Source of the DNA: Avena insularis
Lineage: Eukaryota; Streptophyta; Magnoliopsida; Poales; Poaceae
Assembly: GCA_023614405.1 (NCBI GenBank)
Contig: CM042685.1
Span: forward strand, 184,484,257 to 184,548,256
Direction: 5' to 3'
DNA: 64,000 nucleotides
Part shown: piece after piece, positions 44,938 to 56,576 of the stretch
Layout: each line of letters begins with the position of its first letter
How positions within the stretch are numbered: position 1 is the stretch's first letter
Translations under genes and position numbers: made by a program
Notes under the pieces: generated by a model
The model's database searches: none
Told to the model about the DNA's origin: nothing
The model's input: only the letters and a program-made list of their open reading frames with translations

Positions 44938-47434
44938 TCAAGCTAATTTTTTAGGTACCCATTTTTCAATGGGTCCTCTTTTGTTAGAAACAAGGGTCTT
45001 GGGAACCCAAATAGACCAAGCAATATACCCATCATAAGGACCAACATATTGTGCATACACATCACCATAATAATCACGTATTAGAACATAGTGAGGGTTA
45101 GCACTTCCCACAAAGTCATCATGATACATAGTTTTACCACTTGTGGTCTTACTATCCACAATGGTCTTGTTGGTCTATTGTGCGGCCTTGGCCTTCTTCT
45201 TCTTGTTGTTCTTCTTATTCTTAGTATTGGAGACGAAACCAATGCCCCCTTTATCACTACTAGACCTTTGCTTGCTCAAAATATCATCAATGGCCTTGTT
45301 GCCTTGTGGAAATGTGGCCTTAGCAAGCTCCCCCTTCAACCTAGCATTCTCTTCAAGAATAGTTGTACTACTAGATGGAATGAAGTTACTAGGTGAAGGA
45401 ATATTGGCCAATTGAGTTTGAAGCGTTTCATGGGACTTTGTGAGTGACAAGAGTTCACTCTCCAAAGCCTTGTGGGCCTTGTTAAGCAACCTAAAGTCCT
45501 CGGCAAGTTTTTCATGAACCACACCAAACTCAATCTTGTCCTTTTTAGCCCTTTTGTATTTAGCAATAGCATGATCACGCTCCTTGATGAGTTTGTTAAC
45601 AATAATGTCATTGGCCTCATCAAGCCCTTCAAGTTTTAATTCAAGTGACAACCTAGTTTCTTGTTCTTCTTCTAGAGCATTGTTTAGAGCCTCTAGCTCA
45701 ATCATGTGTCCATGCCCAAGTTTACATCTTACATCTAGAAGCTCTTGAGTATGTGAAAGTTGATCTAGGATGTTTTCAAAATGTAACTTAGCAGTCATAA
45801 ACTCATCAAAGGAAATTAATTCCTTTTTAACATCAAGAGACATCTCATCATCAAGTTCATCATTATCTAAGGGAGTAGAGCGGGATGATGAGGATACCTC
45901 TGTTCCTCTTTCCATAAGGCAAGTGACATTCTTGGTGGGAGAGTTCTCATTTGGAGAATCAAATAGTGAGAATGTCGGAGTAGAGGTGGTGGCTAGAGCA
46001 GCCACACCATGAGAAGTTTCCTCTTCCTCATCTTCATCATCTTCATTGTCGGAGGAGTATTCTTCATGAGTGATCAAGACAATTTATCCCGACTTCTTGT
46101 TGATGGGATTCTTCTTGATGAAAGGTTTCTTGTAAGGTGCCTTGAGAGTCTTCTTCAACACAAGCTTACCCCCATGATCTTCTCTCTTTACATAGAGACA
46201 ACTTGCTACAAAGTGATAGCGGTCACCACAATTGAAGCAAGTTCTCAATCTCGTTGTATTTTCTCTTTTCCCATTTGGGTTGCTTTTTCTTTGCATTTCC
46301 ATCTTGGCCTTGGCGGGGTTCTTCCAAAAGTTCTTTGCATAGAAGGCCATATATTGACTATGAGCAATCTTGACTTCATCGGGGTGGTCCATGGAAAGCC
46401 CTTCATAACTATCATCTTCATCCCCATGGTACACAACTTTGGCCTTCAAAGCAACATTGAAAACATTGCTCATACCAAGGGCACGAGCACGAGCATCTTT
46501 GGCATTCTTGGCGGCAACCTTGAAAGCGGCCATCTCTTGCATAACTTCATTTGAGGTCATGAGATGGTAGTTGTGTCTTCCTTGTAGACTCTTCAAGTCG
46601 GTGGGCTCAAAAGGCATGAGTGCACTCACATATTTCCTTTTTATCCATGCATCATCCACATGTGAGGCACCCACATTTCTAAAAGCGGTGGCAGTGGTCT
46701 TGAGCCTTCGGTACATGTCTTCATGATCTTCACCTTCTTTCATGTAGAAGCCTTCGGCTTCATTGCTTAGAGCATCATATCGGTTCCTCCTCATACTCTC
46801 ATTTCCAACAAACAACACAGTGAGAGCATCCCAAGCTTCCTTGGCAATGCTAAAGTGCTCATTGTGTGGGTAATCCTTTGTTCCCAATCCTTGTTGAATC
46901 ATATGCAAAGAAGTGGCATTGAGTTGACTATTGACAACCTCTCTTCTTGTCAAGTTATTTGGATCCCCAATAAAGAGTCCATGCTCGATGATGTTCCATA
47001 GTTCAATGCAAGAGCTACGCACATGAGTTCTCATTAGTGATTGCCATTGAGCAAAAGTAGCTGATTCTTCAAGCTTAGGTGGGTCACCTCTATTGTACAC
47101 ATGAGGGTGAGGGACTGGAGGGTCGGGAGAGTACCATGAATCACGGTTCTCACCCTTCCCACCATCATTGTGTGTGTGGAGGAATTAGCGTTGTCTTGTT
47201 TACCCCCCACCATCATACCCTCGGGGATACCGAAGTATTCCCTTTAGGTACAACGGATGGTAGATCCTCTTGAGGAGATGGGGGTGATGAGCCATCTTTG
47301 TCTTTAAGAAGTTGTTCAAGCATCTTCTTGACTTCGTTGACCAAGGAAGAGCTCAATCTTGTTTCCAAGTTTCTGAGATCTTCCATGGTCACCGGGGTTG
47401 GCTCACTACCACCATCCCCTTCTTGGCTACCCAT
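44938..47434 (-). pseudogene. Outer Sirevirus gag, with a frameshift and stops
   Basis: It starts at ATG 47434 (MGSQEGDGG) with a coiled-coil-like N-terminus. A frameshift between about 47213 and 47160 breaks the frame. The main part (47100-46084) has the UBN2-type core with ATFAQWQSLMRTHV and ASHVDDAWIKRKY, and a zinc knuckle CFNCGDRYHFVASC at 46198-46239. A TAA at 46084-46086 is followed in the same frame by an acidic, coiled-coil-rich C-terminal part to about 45175. There is another stop, then a last stretch to 44938 ending IEKWVPK. The layout equals that of the inner gag. Confidence 0.87.
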
Positions 47435-47471
47435 ATTCTCTTAGGCGGTAAAGCCCAAATAAAGAGCCGAG

Positions 47472-47483
47472 GCTCTGATACAA
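47472..47483 (-). promoter_or_regulatory. Primer-binding site of the outer Sirevirus (one mismatch)
   Basis: The minus strand reads TTGTATCAGAGC against the usual TGGTATCAGAGC, two bases inside the LTR border at 47486. Confidence 0.85.
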
Positions 47484-47485
47484 AT

Positions 47486-48730
47486 TTAAAGGATCGTATG
47501 GGCACCTAGAGGGGGGGTGAATAGGTGCTACTTCAAATTTTACTCTTTTTCAAATTAGGGTTTGACAAGAAAGGTAAATTCTCTAGAATATGCAACTATG
47601 GTGAATTTACCTATATGTCAACCAAGCACAAGCAAACACAACACTAAGCAAGAACAAGTAAGTAAAGTGTGGTAAAGGATAGAAGTAACCAAAGGAGTGG
47701 ACGCGGAGACACAAGGATTTGTTTCCCGTAGTTCCTTCCTTTTGAGGGGAAGTACGTCTACGTTTGGAGAGGGGGTGGTTTCAAACCACCAATGCCACGA
47801 GAGGCCTCCCTTGTTCTCCGATGAACCTCACCCCAACGGGCTCGATTCACCTTCCACTATATCGGCAACCTTCGAGGTGGAAGCCGGCACCTTTACAACA
47901 AGTTCGGGGCACACATCCACAACTGAATTGGAGGCTCCCAAATACAAGCAAGTTGTCAAGACAAATCAAAGACAACCTTGTAAGAACCAAACCAAAGTTA
48001 GGGTTTCCAATGAAACACTAGAGCTTGGGGGCCCTCAAGTGAATGAGGGGGAAATGAAGATCTCTCTTGGTGAAGATGTAAATCAAGGCCTCCTCCTTCG
48101 ATTCTCCAAAGATCAATGACTTTGGATGGTTGGATGAAGAGATCTTGTAGATTTGGTGGCTCTAATGGGGTTGGTGTTCTTGAGCAGCTCGAGCAACTGG
48201 AGGAAGAAGATAAGGGTCCCTTTTTATAGGCAGCCCCCTCCACGAACCGTTTTCTGACCGTTGTAGAAAAGTCAGACCGGAGACTCCGGTCTACACCGGA
48301 GACTCCGGCCAATCTCCGGACCAGCCTCCGGACTGCCCATCTGACTGACCCAGACCAATCCTGCCCCAGCAACACCGGAGACTCCGGTCTTCCAACACCG
48401 GAGACTCCGGACTGAACAAAGTCCGGAGACTCCGGAGTAACCTCCGGTGCAGGCTCCGGACCCCCAGACAGAATGTCCCAGCCAGATCCTGGGAGGCACC
48501 ACCGGAGCCAGAACCGGAAACTCCGGACCACACCGGAGACTCCGGTCTTGGCAGACCGGAGACTCCGGTCTGGAGTTTCCAGAACAGTGGCATATGAATG
48601 TGGTCTTTTCCCAAGAGTGAGGGTGCTGTTCATCTATCATAGTACCAACCTGTGGACAGTGACAAACTGTAAAATGATCTACTTGTTGTTAACGAACACC
48701 AAAAGTGATTATAACAATAAATGCCCTTTA
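47486..48730 (-). repeat. Outer Sirevirus LTR (5' LTR in element sense)
   Basis: It is 1245 bp, partner of 24548-25790. Its terminal TG has become TT on the plus strand, and its right end reads CCCTTTA where the partner has CCCTTTCA. It contains palindromes at 48272-48580 and a TATA box at 48221-48228 on the minus strand. Confidence 0.9.
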
Positions 48731-48860
48731 AGTACCACTAGATCCATTTTAAAATATAGTTTTACAATAAATTTGGTGATATATGCTACATTTGTCTATG
48801 ATGTTGGTTAATTTTTCAAAAATTTGACTTAGAGCAAAATCTAGAAGGACGGAGTATGGA
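48731..48860. mobile_element. Stowaway-like MITE, right half
   Basis: It runs from AGTACCACTAGATCC to TAGAAGGACGGAGTATGG. Its 'tttgacttagagcaaaa' block and GGACGGAG end pair with the CCGTCC end of the left half at 24434. Confidence 0.7.
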
Positions 48861-50251
48861 GGCCTCGCTAAATATATGATGGAGAAGGATCTCCCTAACG
48901 GGATTCACATTATGGAAAACAGAAAAACTTCCTACGAGAGAGCGAATAAAATCAAGATCCAATCTACTAAATGCTAGCAACGAGATGAATTAGATCTACA
49001 TATCCTTGTAGAACACGAGTGGAGACGATTTTTACAAACGTGGTTGAGTGTCTTGATGTTTTTTAATGCAGAAAGATTTTTGTGGTCTATATTTTAGGCC
49101 CCTCTCGGAGTGCACAACTCCCATAGAAGAGAGGGAATCCAGTTCTATGTTAATGGAGCCACCTGAATATAAAGTGTAATTTCAAAAATACATGTCTCCT
49201 ACTTGATCAACATATGTACTCTCTCTGTTTCATAAAATGGCCCTGAGTATTATGATTGTCCCTCAAGAACTTAGTACTGTGATTGCTGCGTGGCCGTGGC
49301 TGCATTACAGCTTGAGAAACAGAACCTTTATTTCAAATAAGATACTACTGTATATGATCATGCTTTGAATCAAACATCAATATATGCTTTTGTGCACGGC
49401 CACACACAGAACTAGCTAAAGTCCCAGCAATCAAGAAGAAATGAGCATCTAATAACAGTAATTTTGTCCTTGAAATATCAACCTCTGAACATTAACCCAT
49501 GCACCCTGACAATACTAACTAGTACTAGCTGGAGTACCAGTTTAGTAGCACATCAACCAACAGAACATTTGGGAATAATATGCAGCTAATAATTGAAAAA
49601 ATGTGCTTGCACCATTCATAGTACTCTACTAGAATCCAGGTAGAAGCATCATCTGGCAGTAAAATCAAGGGCGCACATCAGCCAACAAAATCAATGGGAT
49701 ATACTATGTATCTAAGATCGACTTGAATCCAGGTAGAAGCATCAACTGGCTGTTGAATCAGTCTCAAACTCTCTCAATACCCAAGAAGAAGGTGCAGGAA
49801 ACACACAATACGTAAGATAGCATGATCATGCTCTGAATAAAACCTCCGTGCTTTTGTGCACGGCCACACACAGAACTAGCTCAAGTCTCACCATTCAGAC
49901 GGAATTGAGCATCTAATAACAGCGATTTTGATCTTGAAATGTCAACCTCTGAAGATTACCCATGCATCCTGACAATACTAACTACTACTAGCTATAGTCC
50001 CGGTTCAGTAAAATCAAGGGCGCACATCAGCCAACAAAATCAATGGGATATACTATGTATCTAAGATCGACTTGAATCCTGCTATACGTAGAATCCAGGT
50101 AGTAGAAACAGCAACCGACAGTTGAATCATAGTCTCAAAAACTCTCTCTCAATACCCAAGAAGAACGTGCAGGACAAACACAAAACAAATTCACGGATAT
50201 GGCAAGAGAACGCAGGCGACACGGAGACGAACAACTATTCGCACGGTACCC
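48861..50251. repeat. Intergenic, with a diverged tandem duplication (49390-50190)
   Basis: No gene is seen. Two related copies lie side by side, about 49390-49800 and 49855-50190. Shared words are 'cacggccacacacagaactagct' (49396, 49860), 'gagcatctaataacag' (49443, 49903) and a block of about 75 bases starting 'taaaatcaagggcgcacatc' (49660, 50008). The second copy lacks about 120 bases present in the first. This is the 3' side of the minus-strand gene, so it may be duplicated 3' UTR. Confidence 0.7.
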
Positions 50252-50820
50252 TCAGTCGGCGGCGTCGGGAACATCCTGTAGGGCGCGGGCGGCCAGCGCG
50301 GTGCAAGCGTCGACCTTGTCCTTGGCCCTGTCGAGGTGCTCGTAGGCGTCGGCGCGGTTTTTCTCGATGACGCCGTCCACGCCAGGGAGAAGCGGGTAGT
50401 GCAGCAGGAGGCGGATCTTCAGGAGGCAGTCGCAGCAGAGCTCCATGGCGTGGTACGCTTCAATGGCGAGCATCCTGGCGTCCCGGACCTTCTGCGAAGC
50501 GTACCGCTGCACGGCTGTCATGTTGGGGAGGCCGAGGATCCTGGGGAGCTGAGCCGGCGCGTCGCCGTTGTCGCCGCGCCACGCGACCTCCTTGGCGCTC
50601 CCCAGCAAGGACATCGCGCGGGCGAGATCGCCTGCCGTGTCCTCGAGCGCCTGCTCAGGGAGCTGAAGGATGGTCCGCACATCCTCGGCTGCGGCCGCGT
50701 GCATCGGCTCCGCGAGGAACCCTCGCGCGTAGACGATCTTCAAGGAGATCCGGCGGCAGAGGCCCTCCGCCTCCACCACCAACGCCAGGAACCGCGTCTT
50801 CCACGCCTCCTCCGCCGCCA

Positions 50821-50821
<1 letters not shown>
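50252..50821 (-). CDS. Unknown 189-residue helical protein
   Basis: One uninterrupted exon starts at ATG 50821 (MAAEEAWKTRFLAL) and ends at TGA 50252. I do not recognise the family. The protein is rich in Ala and Leu, mostly helical by composition, with a Cys-rich MELCCDCLLK stretch (about residues 124-133) and an acidic/basic C-terminal helix. No signal peptide or membrane segment is evident. GC-rich codon use typical of grass genes, and an unbroken frame beside decayed transposons, argue that it is real. It diverges from the gene at 51263 across a 441-bp spacer, and both are preceded by long GA tracts in sense. The two proteins are similar in size and style and may be distant paralogues, but I could not align them with confidence. 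Confidence 0.7.

Positions 50822-50824
<3 letters not shown>

Positions 50825-50852
<28 letters not shown>
50825..50852 (-). repeat. (GA)n tract directly before the minus-strand gene
   Basis: A CT run on the plus strand is GA in the sense of the minus-strand gene, ending about three bases before its ATG. It lies in the presumed 5' UTR. Confidence 0.9.
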
Positions 50853-50855
<3 letters not shown>

Positions 50856-51200
50856 GGTGCCGGGTTGGGTTTTGATTTCTGATGAATGCTTCGCTACGCT
50901 TCCGAGGCCGGCGTGCTCTGAAATAGCCAGACTGGCGAGGTGGGGCCCGCGGCCGTAACAGACTATTTACCTCGCGCGCCACCGACCGACGGGGAAAGTT
51001 AGGAGCGGTTAAAATGAGAGGAACAAGCTGTCAGTGATAGAGGAAAGCGGTGAATTCCACATTGCTTCCCTCCGAAGCCACTGTAAACACTTCACCTCGT
51101 TCCGCCCCTCGATCTCCCTACTACTAGTATAATAAATCCCCTTTGCTCCTTCCCTTTCTTCTTTCTTCTAACTGCCTCCCTCCACATTCCACATCAGCAC

Positions 51201-51202
<2 letters not shown>
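50853..51202. promoter_or_regulatory. Shared promoter region of the divergent pair
   Basis: This holds the leaders and promoters of two head-to-head genes. TATAATAAAT at 51128-51137 is a fair TATA box for the plus-strand gene. No clear TATA box is seen for the minus-strand gene. Confidence 0.5.

Positions 51203-51246
<44 letters not shown>
51203..51246 (+). repeat. (GA)22 tract in the leader of the plus-strand gene
   Basis: This is a pure GA run of 44 bases, 17 bases before the ATG at 51263. It mirrors the tract before the minus-strand gene. GA tracts in plant leaders can bind GAGA-type (BBR/BPC) factors. Confidence 0.9.
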
Positions 51247-51248
<2 letters not shown>

Positions 51249-51262
51249 GGCGGGCGGCGGCA

Positions 51263-51868
51263 ATGGCGAACGAGTGGCGGGCGCTGGCGCTGACGGTGTC
51301 GGACACCCTCCTCGAGGCCAACACCTTGGCGGAAGCCCTCAGGCTCATCGGCCTCGCCATCACGATGCTCGAGGCGCAGGACGAGTCGCTGACAGCCTAC
51401 CGCCTGGGCCTGGCCGACGGCTACCTCCAACCTGGCCTCGCCGGAGTCCCCCTCACCGCGCTCCTAGAGGACGCCCGCCGCGAGATCAAGCGCTGCGGCG
51501 CGCTCCACGGCCTGGCAGATCGCGTGTTCCCCTTCGGCTGGGAGGGCATGGGTATCGCACTCAGCGCGGAGGAGGCCCAGACCTGGGGCAGACACAGCAC
51601 CGACGCGATCCGAAACGCCGACGACGCGCAGATGAGCCTCTGCAACGGCGCGTCGTTCGCCAAGGCGGCCGTCGACGCAGGCGGCGTGGCCATGGCGCTC
51701 CCCAAGGGCGACATCGTCCAGCGCGCCTGGTTGCTGGCGGCCGAGCAGCTCCTGGACAAGGCGATCGTCGAGCTATGCCGGGCGCGCCGCCACGTGCGGG
51801 GGATGCAGCACGCCCTTTCTATGCTGTTCACATTCTTCTTCAGCATTATGCCGCTTGACATTGACTAG
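51263..51868 (+). CDS. Unknown 201-residue helical protein
   Basis: A single-exon frame runs from ATG 51263 to the TAG at 51866-51868. The ATG just after the GA tract (MANEWRALALTVSD) is chosen because the frame upstream is translated GA repeat. I do not recognise the family. It is Ala/Leu-rich and helical, with FPFGWEGMG in the middle and a hydrophobic C-terminal tail (SMLFTFFFSIMPL) that could be a membrane anchor or simply a buried helix. The sequence is intact and GC-rich like the neighbouring minus-strand gene. The two start the same way (MA, one to three residues, then Trp) and have similar lengths, so they may be an old inverted duplication. Confidence 0.7.
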   Translation: MANEWRALALTVSDTLLEANTLAEALRLIGLAITMLEAQDESLTAYRLGLADGYLQPGLAGVPLTALLEDARREIKRCGALHGLADRVFPFGWEGMGIALSAEEAQTWGRHSTDAIRNADDAQMSLCNGASFAKAAVDAGGVAMALPKGDIVQRAWLLAAEQLLDKAIVELCRARRHVRGMQHALSMLFTFFFSIMPLDID

Positions 51869-52467
51869 GACTCGATTGACCTTTACTGGCTTGACTAAAG
51901 CGCTCGCGAACGAGGAAAACAATTAATCAAGTCGATCCCTGTGTTAGTTCCGGCGGCGAGAGATTTTCGCAAGAGCTAGCTTCTGCGATTCGATCGCTTA
52001 TGATGCTGTAGGATCTGCGATTCGTTTCTGAATGCTGTAGGATGTATGGGACTCGGAACTCGATCTTGATGTTGAGTGTCAGATAAACGCGTTGGAGTCG
52101 TTTCGATCTGCTTCTTCCGTTGTACACTACTAAACTGCGCTAGATTCTGTGTTTTAGAATGTATAAATCATTTGTCAGACTCTTTTTTTAGACTTAAATT
52201 AATAAAGCCCCGATTAGAGCATCTCCACTTGCCCCTAGATAGCCCTAAAATCGCAATTGAAAAATTCATACATTTAAAAAGTTGACGGAATTAAACATAG
52301 GTTTGCCGTACCAGGCACATCATATTCTCGGCAATACAATCGCCACAATACAAGTCTAGCAATCAACATAAACATGCGAGGAACACAAAAATCAAACAGG
52401 AAGATCATCAGGTGTGGTAGGAGGCACCTCCGGGGTTGCTGGCGGCGGAACGATGGTGCTGGCCTGG
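51869..52467. other. Intergenic, presumed 3' UTR and spacer
   Basis: No gene is seen. The word 'agagcatctccacttgcccctagatag' near 52216, typical of some grass MITE ends, occurs once without a clear partner. Confidence 0.4.
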
Positions 52468-52970
52468 TGTAACATCCCAGCGTTTAGGAACCAACGAATG
52501 GTAGAAATAAAAATATGTGTATGTGCATTACATTCATCTGTAAAATTGGGGTAAATTTTCGCAAACTAAAAACCTGAAGAGATCAGAGTTTCTTTTGCTA
52601 TGTTGAGTTAGGGTTTAGCTCGTTCTGGTGATTGTTATAAATTTTGACATGATCTCTAGAAATTTGAGTTATTTTGGAATAATAATTTAAATTTGAAACT
52701 ACTTTCAAAATAATTCAAACCAAAAGCATTTAGGAGTTTATTGTTTTAAAAAGGACATTTAAACATTTTAGTGTGAAGCATTAGTATTACATTATACAAT
52801 AAGTGTACAAGTAAAATAAATTCAAGACATTATAGAAATTGAGATAAATACAAATAATTATAAACCCTTATTCTTTTCTTATTCCATAATTACAAGATGA
52901 GAAGAATACAAATAAGTAAGAGTTTCTTATACAAATGAACAATTACAAGGGAGAAGAAAGTAATATTGTG
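52468..52970. repeat. Gypsy LTR-like fragment
   Basis: It begins TGTAACATCCCAG, the usual start of a group of grass gypsy LTRs, and continues AT-rich. No partner LTR or internal domain is seen. The right border is uncertain. Confidence 0.4.
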
Positions 52971-53640
52971 GGACCCTGGATTTCGAGTCCGAGAATTCTT
53001 CGTTATGCCTGCAATTCACGTTCTCATGATCAGTGGGACGTAAGCATAACCGACATGTATCAAAGTAAACATCCAAATACTTAAGCGAATACAAGACTTA
53101 CCTTACTACCGATTTGGCTATACGATCATCATCAGTGGAGTTTTATCAAAACGTCAAGTCGAGCCATGTCTTAACCTACATGCAGCTGACTAGGACAACA
53201 TCCTAACTCGCATAGTCGTCAACGACACCTCCATGCTCTTGTGTTTTGAAACTTGGATAAAGTACCTTAATCCGGCAGCACTTCTCATCTGACTCAACTC
53301 AAAACCAATTTCATTGCTCAGTTGTGAATCCCCATAAGCTCTGATTGCCTTCAAGAAAAATAAATCATATAATGCCATGTATATAAGATTTCTTTTCGGT
53401 GCTACACACAAACCGCCGAATAACTCTTAATTTTGCTTTATTGGCCAATACATCTAGCATCAGACTTTGGGACTGGGTTATGGTACACACATGAGAGCAA
53501 GTCTGCAACAATACTGAAGGGGCATAATTGCTTGGGCGTGAGCATATGTAATTCGAATCAAAGGGCCACTCCAAACTATGATTTAATTATGTATACAGGC
53601 AAAAAACGATGTTGCTAACATGCCCCCCCCCCCCCCTAGA
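52971..53640. other. Unassigned non-coding stretch, ending in a C14 run
   Basis: There is no gene. A homopolymer of 14 C lies at 53623-53636. The sequence just before it is AT-rich. Confidence 0.4.
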
Positions 53641-55380
53641 ATTTCAGATATTCATTAAAGTAACCTAATAAACAAGAAAGAATATGGGCTATGAATAACA
53701 GCAAGAGCGGAGCGCAGCTACATCCAACTGCAGCTTACAGGCGAGGCGAAAGAACCACGCGCGACCGCGTCGCTCCCGTGAGCGGCTGGCGCCGCCCGCC
53801 TCCCTCCGCCGCCTCCCTCCTCAACCCCGCCCCTCCGCCGTCGCCGTGCCGAGCATGGCTCAGCGGTGCCGGCGGCGGCGGCTTCTCGTTTCTACCCGCT
53901 CGGCATGGATGCGGTAGCGCCGCCACTTGGCGGCGGGGCGGAGCCTCAGGCGACGGCGGGCGGTTTGCCCTCTCCCAGATCTAGGCCCGTTTGGGCTCCA
54001 GATGGGTATGGGCGGGCCGAGTCGGGTCTTACTCAGGTGATGCTTCCTGCGGGTTGGAGCTGGGACTACTCGGAACCAAAGGCGGCGCTGCGCACGCCTG
54101 CTGGCGACGGTGGCTTTACGGGCCTGATCCGGGCTCGGCCGGGCCTGATTAGGCTTGGTGTGCCTCTGTTGCTGTGTCCGGTCGGCTACTGCCGCAAGGC
54201 GGTGGAGGTTGGTCCCTCCCGCGAGGCTGTAGCGCCGCCTCCCTCGTTTCATGTGGTTTCTTCTCTCAGCCTAGCAGGCCTCGCATCGGCGGCCACAATG
54301 AGACAACGATGATGGCGGCAAGACCGGGCTGGCGTGTAGGGGTGGAAGGAAAGTCAGGTGGAGCGCGATGGATCAACAGGGTGGTGGGTTAGGGGTTGGG
54401 AGAAATCCTTGTCGGCTCGTTCGGCACCGATGCGGTGACACCTGTGGGTGCCACCTTCCTTCATGAAGGGTGTCGGGTGTACCTCTTTCCCACTCTCCAC
54501 GACGTATCGGGGGAAACCCTAGGACAAGTCCGGGCAACAGCGCCGTCAACGTCGCATTCCTTCTTGAAGGTGTTGCTTGATACACGGTGACTCGAAGCGC
54601 TAGGAGTGGGGTGGAAAACTATGGAGGGCGCGACGGTTGCGTGTCATCTTCGTTTCGTTGATCTGTCCGATGTTGGCATATGTTTCTCTTTTCTTTCTCT
54701 TCATTTTCATTTGGGCTAGATTGTGCTGATGCCCCAGCAATATCGTTGGTTGTACCGTGGTTGCTATATTAATATAGCGGGGCAAAAGCCTATTTCGAGG
54801 ATAACAGCAAGAGCGTTTCGTGGTTGTTGGAAGATTAGCCACAGGTTCAGAAACCCCTCTGAATTTACCACACATCGGAACAAACCAAGCAGAATAGACA
54901 TAGAATTGATCATAAATCGAAACATGCTGGAGCATCAAGAGTGATCCATGATTGATTTAAGGCATTGGGATTACCTGTATGTAAGCTTTAGTAGGCGGGG
55001 GCAGGAGATGGGAAGCGCCAGTGGCCATCGGAGTTGGGAAGCCGGAGAGGGAGTGGGGGGATTAGACTTAGAGGAGGAGGTGAGGATGCCAGGAGCTAGG
55101 CCTATCGTACGGAGGAGAGGCGCCAGAGGCGAGGATGGCATGATGGTACACCAAGCCATCGAACGACGGTGGTGGTGACCGCTATCGCGGACCCGATGGA
55201 GACGAGATCCACCCCTCCACCTCCGTTGGCGCCTCCCGCTGGTTCAACTGGCGTCCTGGACAAGGGCAAGGAGATGTGATCGTCTGTCGGCCAGAGGCAG
55301 GAGCAAGAGGAGTCGGACACGGGAAATGGGACCTCAGGCTAGAACATGGGCGGGAAAGCCGGTAGCCAGCGGTCAGCATG
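53641..55380. repeat. GC-rich transposon-like region
   Basis: Several overlapping frames (for example 53691-53984 and 53866-54312) are Arg/Pro/Gly-rich with no recognisable domain. The text 'gggggaaaccctaggacaa' near 54510, followed by 'cgccgtcaacgtcgcattcc', resembles leaders of grass LINE or Mutator-like repeats, from memory. I do not call a gene here. Confidence 0.4.
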
Positions 55381-56576
55381 ACTCATCCACGTGTTGACTA
55401 AATTTTGAAATTTTATGAAACAAAACTGAAACTTGTGAAACTGGACTGAAACTTATGAAATATTTTGTACTGTTCACGGACCGTTTCACTATTTCAGTTA
55501 AGTTTTAGTTCGGTTTCGATCATATTTCAGTTAGCGACGTCAGCATGATATCATCCATGTATTGACCGAAAAAGGTCTGACTGACACACTAAATTTTAAA
55601 ATAAAACTAGACGGCGGATGAAACTCCGACAGGTAAAGTTAAAGTTATCTGTAAAAAGAAGTTTTCATGAGAGTGAGGCCGTGAGGTCATGAAGGTGGCC
55701 ACGTACATGGTCGTGGTCTCACTTGTCATCTGTTTCTTTGGTCAACCTGTCAGGTTGTGTGCGTATGAGGAACAATACACGATCGTGTAACCATCAAAAC
55801 AATACAAGCAGATTTTGTTAGCGATTCGCGTGTGGTGGGTATTTACACGATGTTTATTTGTATATACGATGCACATGCTTTTTAAAATTAATGTTATGTA
55901 ATATATATGTAGAATGCTATTGAAGTGAGAATGTGACTTTTGTTTCATATTTTGAAGTACGATAGGAATAAGGCTCTAAATAATATCACATACTCAAAGC
56001 GAACCATTATAGAGCGTATAAATAGATTGACCTTTAAGAAAAAATAAATAAATAAATAAATAGTGAATAATATTGCTTAATTATTGTTTTTAACTACTTT
56101 TATAACTAAATATTATACATTTATATGATCGTGAATTTAATGTGAAGGCATGTGACAGGATCGTGTGTTACACGCGTGGTCACATCGTTGGACACAAGAC
56201 ATGTTTAAGTGTCTTGGTAAAATGCTATTTAAAAGAGAAATAAGCCTTGAAATGGATGTTTAATTATAAATTATAAGACGCACGCTTACCAGTTTTAGTA
56301 AGGATAGGACTACGCATCCTTCCGAGGCCAGGAACTTCCCAACCTCCGGTTCGTGTGTCTGACACATGTTATGTTAGGCTTTTATCATATTTTTTCTCCG
56401 TGTAGAAAAAAGACCTTCCGGATTTGATGTATGTAGCAAAAAAAATTTGCCAAAAAATAAAAGAAAAAACCGATGTCACCGGCGGACTCGCCTGAGACCT
56501 CGTCGGGAACATTATAGCAAAAACTTTATATAAATATAGCGAAACCACATATTGATGGTACCAAAAAGTTTACTAC
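55381..56576. other. AT-rich spacer with (AAAT)n microsatellite
   Basis: There is no gene. A short (AAAT)n run is at about 56039-56062. Short phrases such as 'aaactgaaacttgtgaaactggactgaaacttatg' near 55424 are local repeats. Confidence 0.5.

Larger units (their letters stand above)
24548..48730 (-). mobile_element. Outer Sirevirus-type Ty1/copia retrotransposon (interrupted)
   Basis: LTRs are at 24548-25790 and 47486-48730, with a tRNA-Met primer site at 47472-47483 and a purine tract at 25791-25806, all in minus-strand order. Gag, protease, integrase, RT, RNase H and a downstream envelope-like ORF follow in order. A second Sirevirus (32304-44844) interrupts it between protease and integrase. 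Without that insert the element is about 11.6 kb. Sirevirus membership rests on the env-like ORF, the copia pol order, LTR palindromes, iterated purine tracts, and an LTR 3' end with 'cctattcacccccctctag'. It was inserted into a Stowaway-like MITE. Confidence 0.9.

Noticed and set aside
48272..48580. CRISPR-like array of short palindromes
   Set aside because: Repeats are irregularly spaced, lie in retrotransposon LTRs of a plant genome, and have no spacer-like unique units of constant length.
51143..51262. N-terminal extension of the plus-strand unknown gene through the GA tract
   Set aside because: It would translate (GA)n as alternating Arg-Glu. The ATG after the tract has a better context and matches its divergent neighbour.
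53691..54312. Possible GC-rich gene
   Set aside because: Frames are low-complexity, overlap in several frames, have no recognised domain, and the surrounding text resembles repeat leaders.
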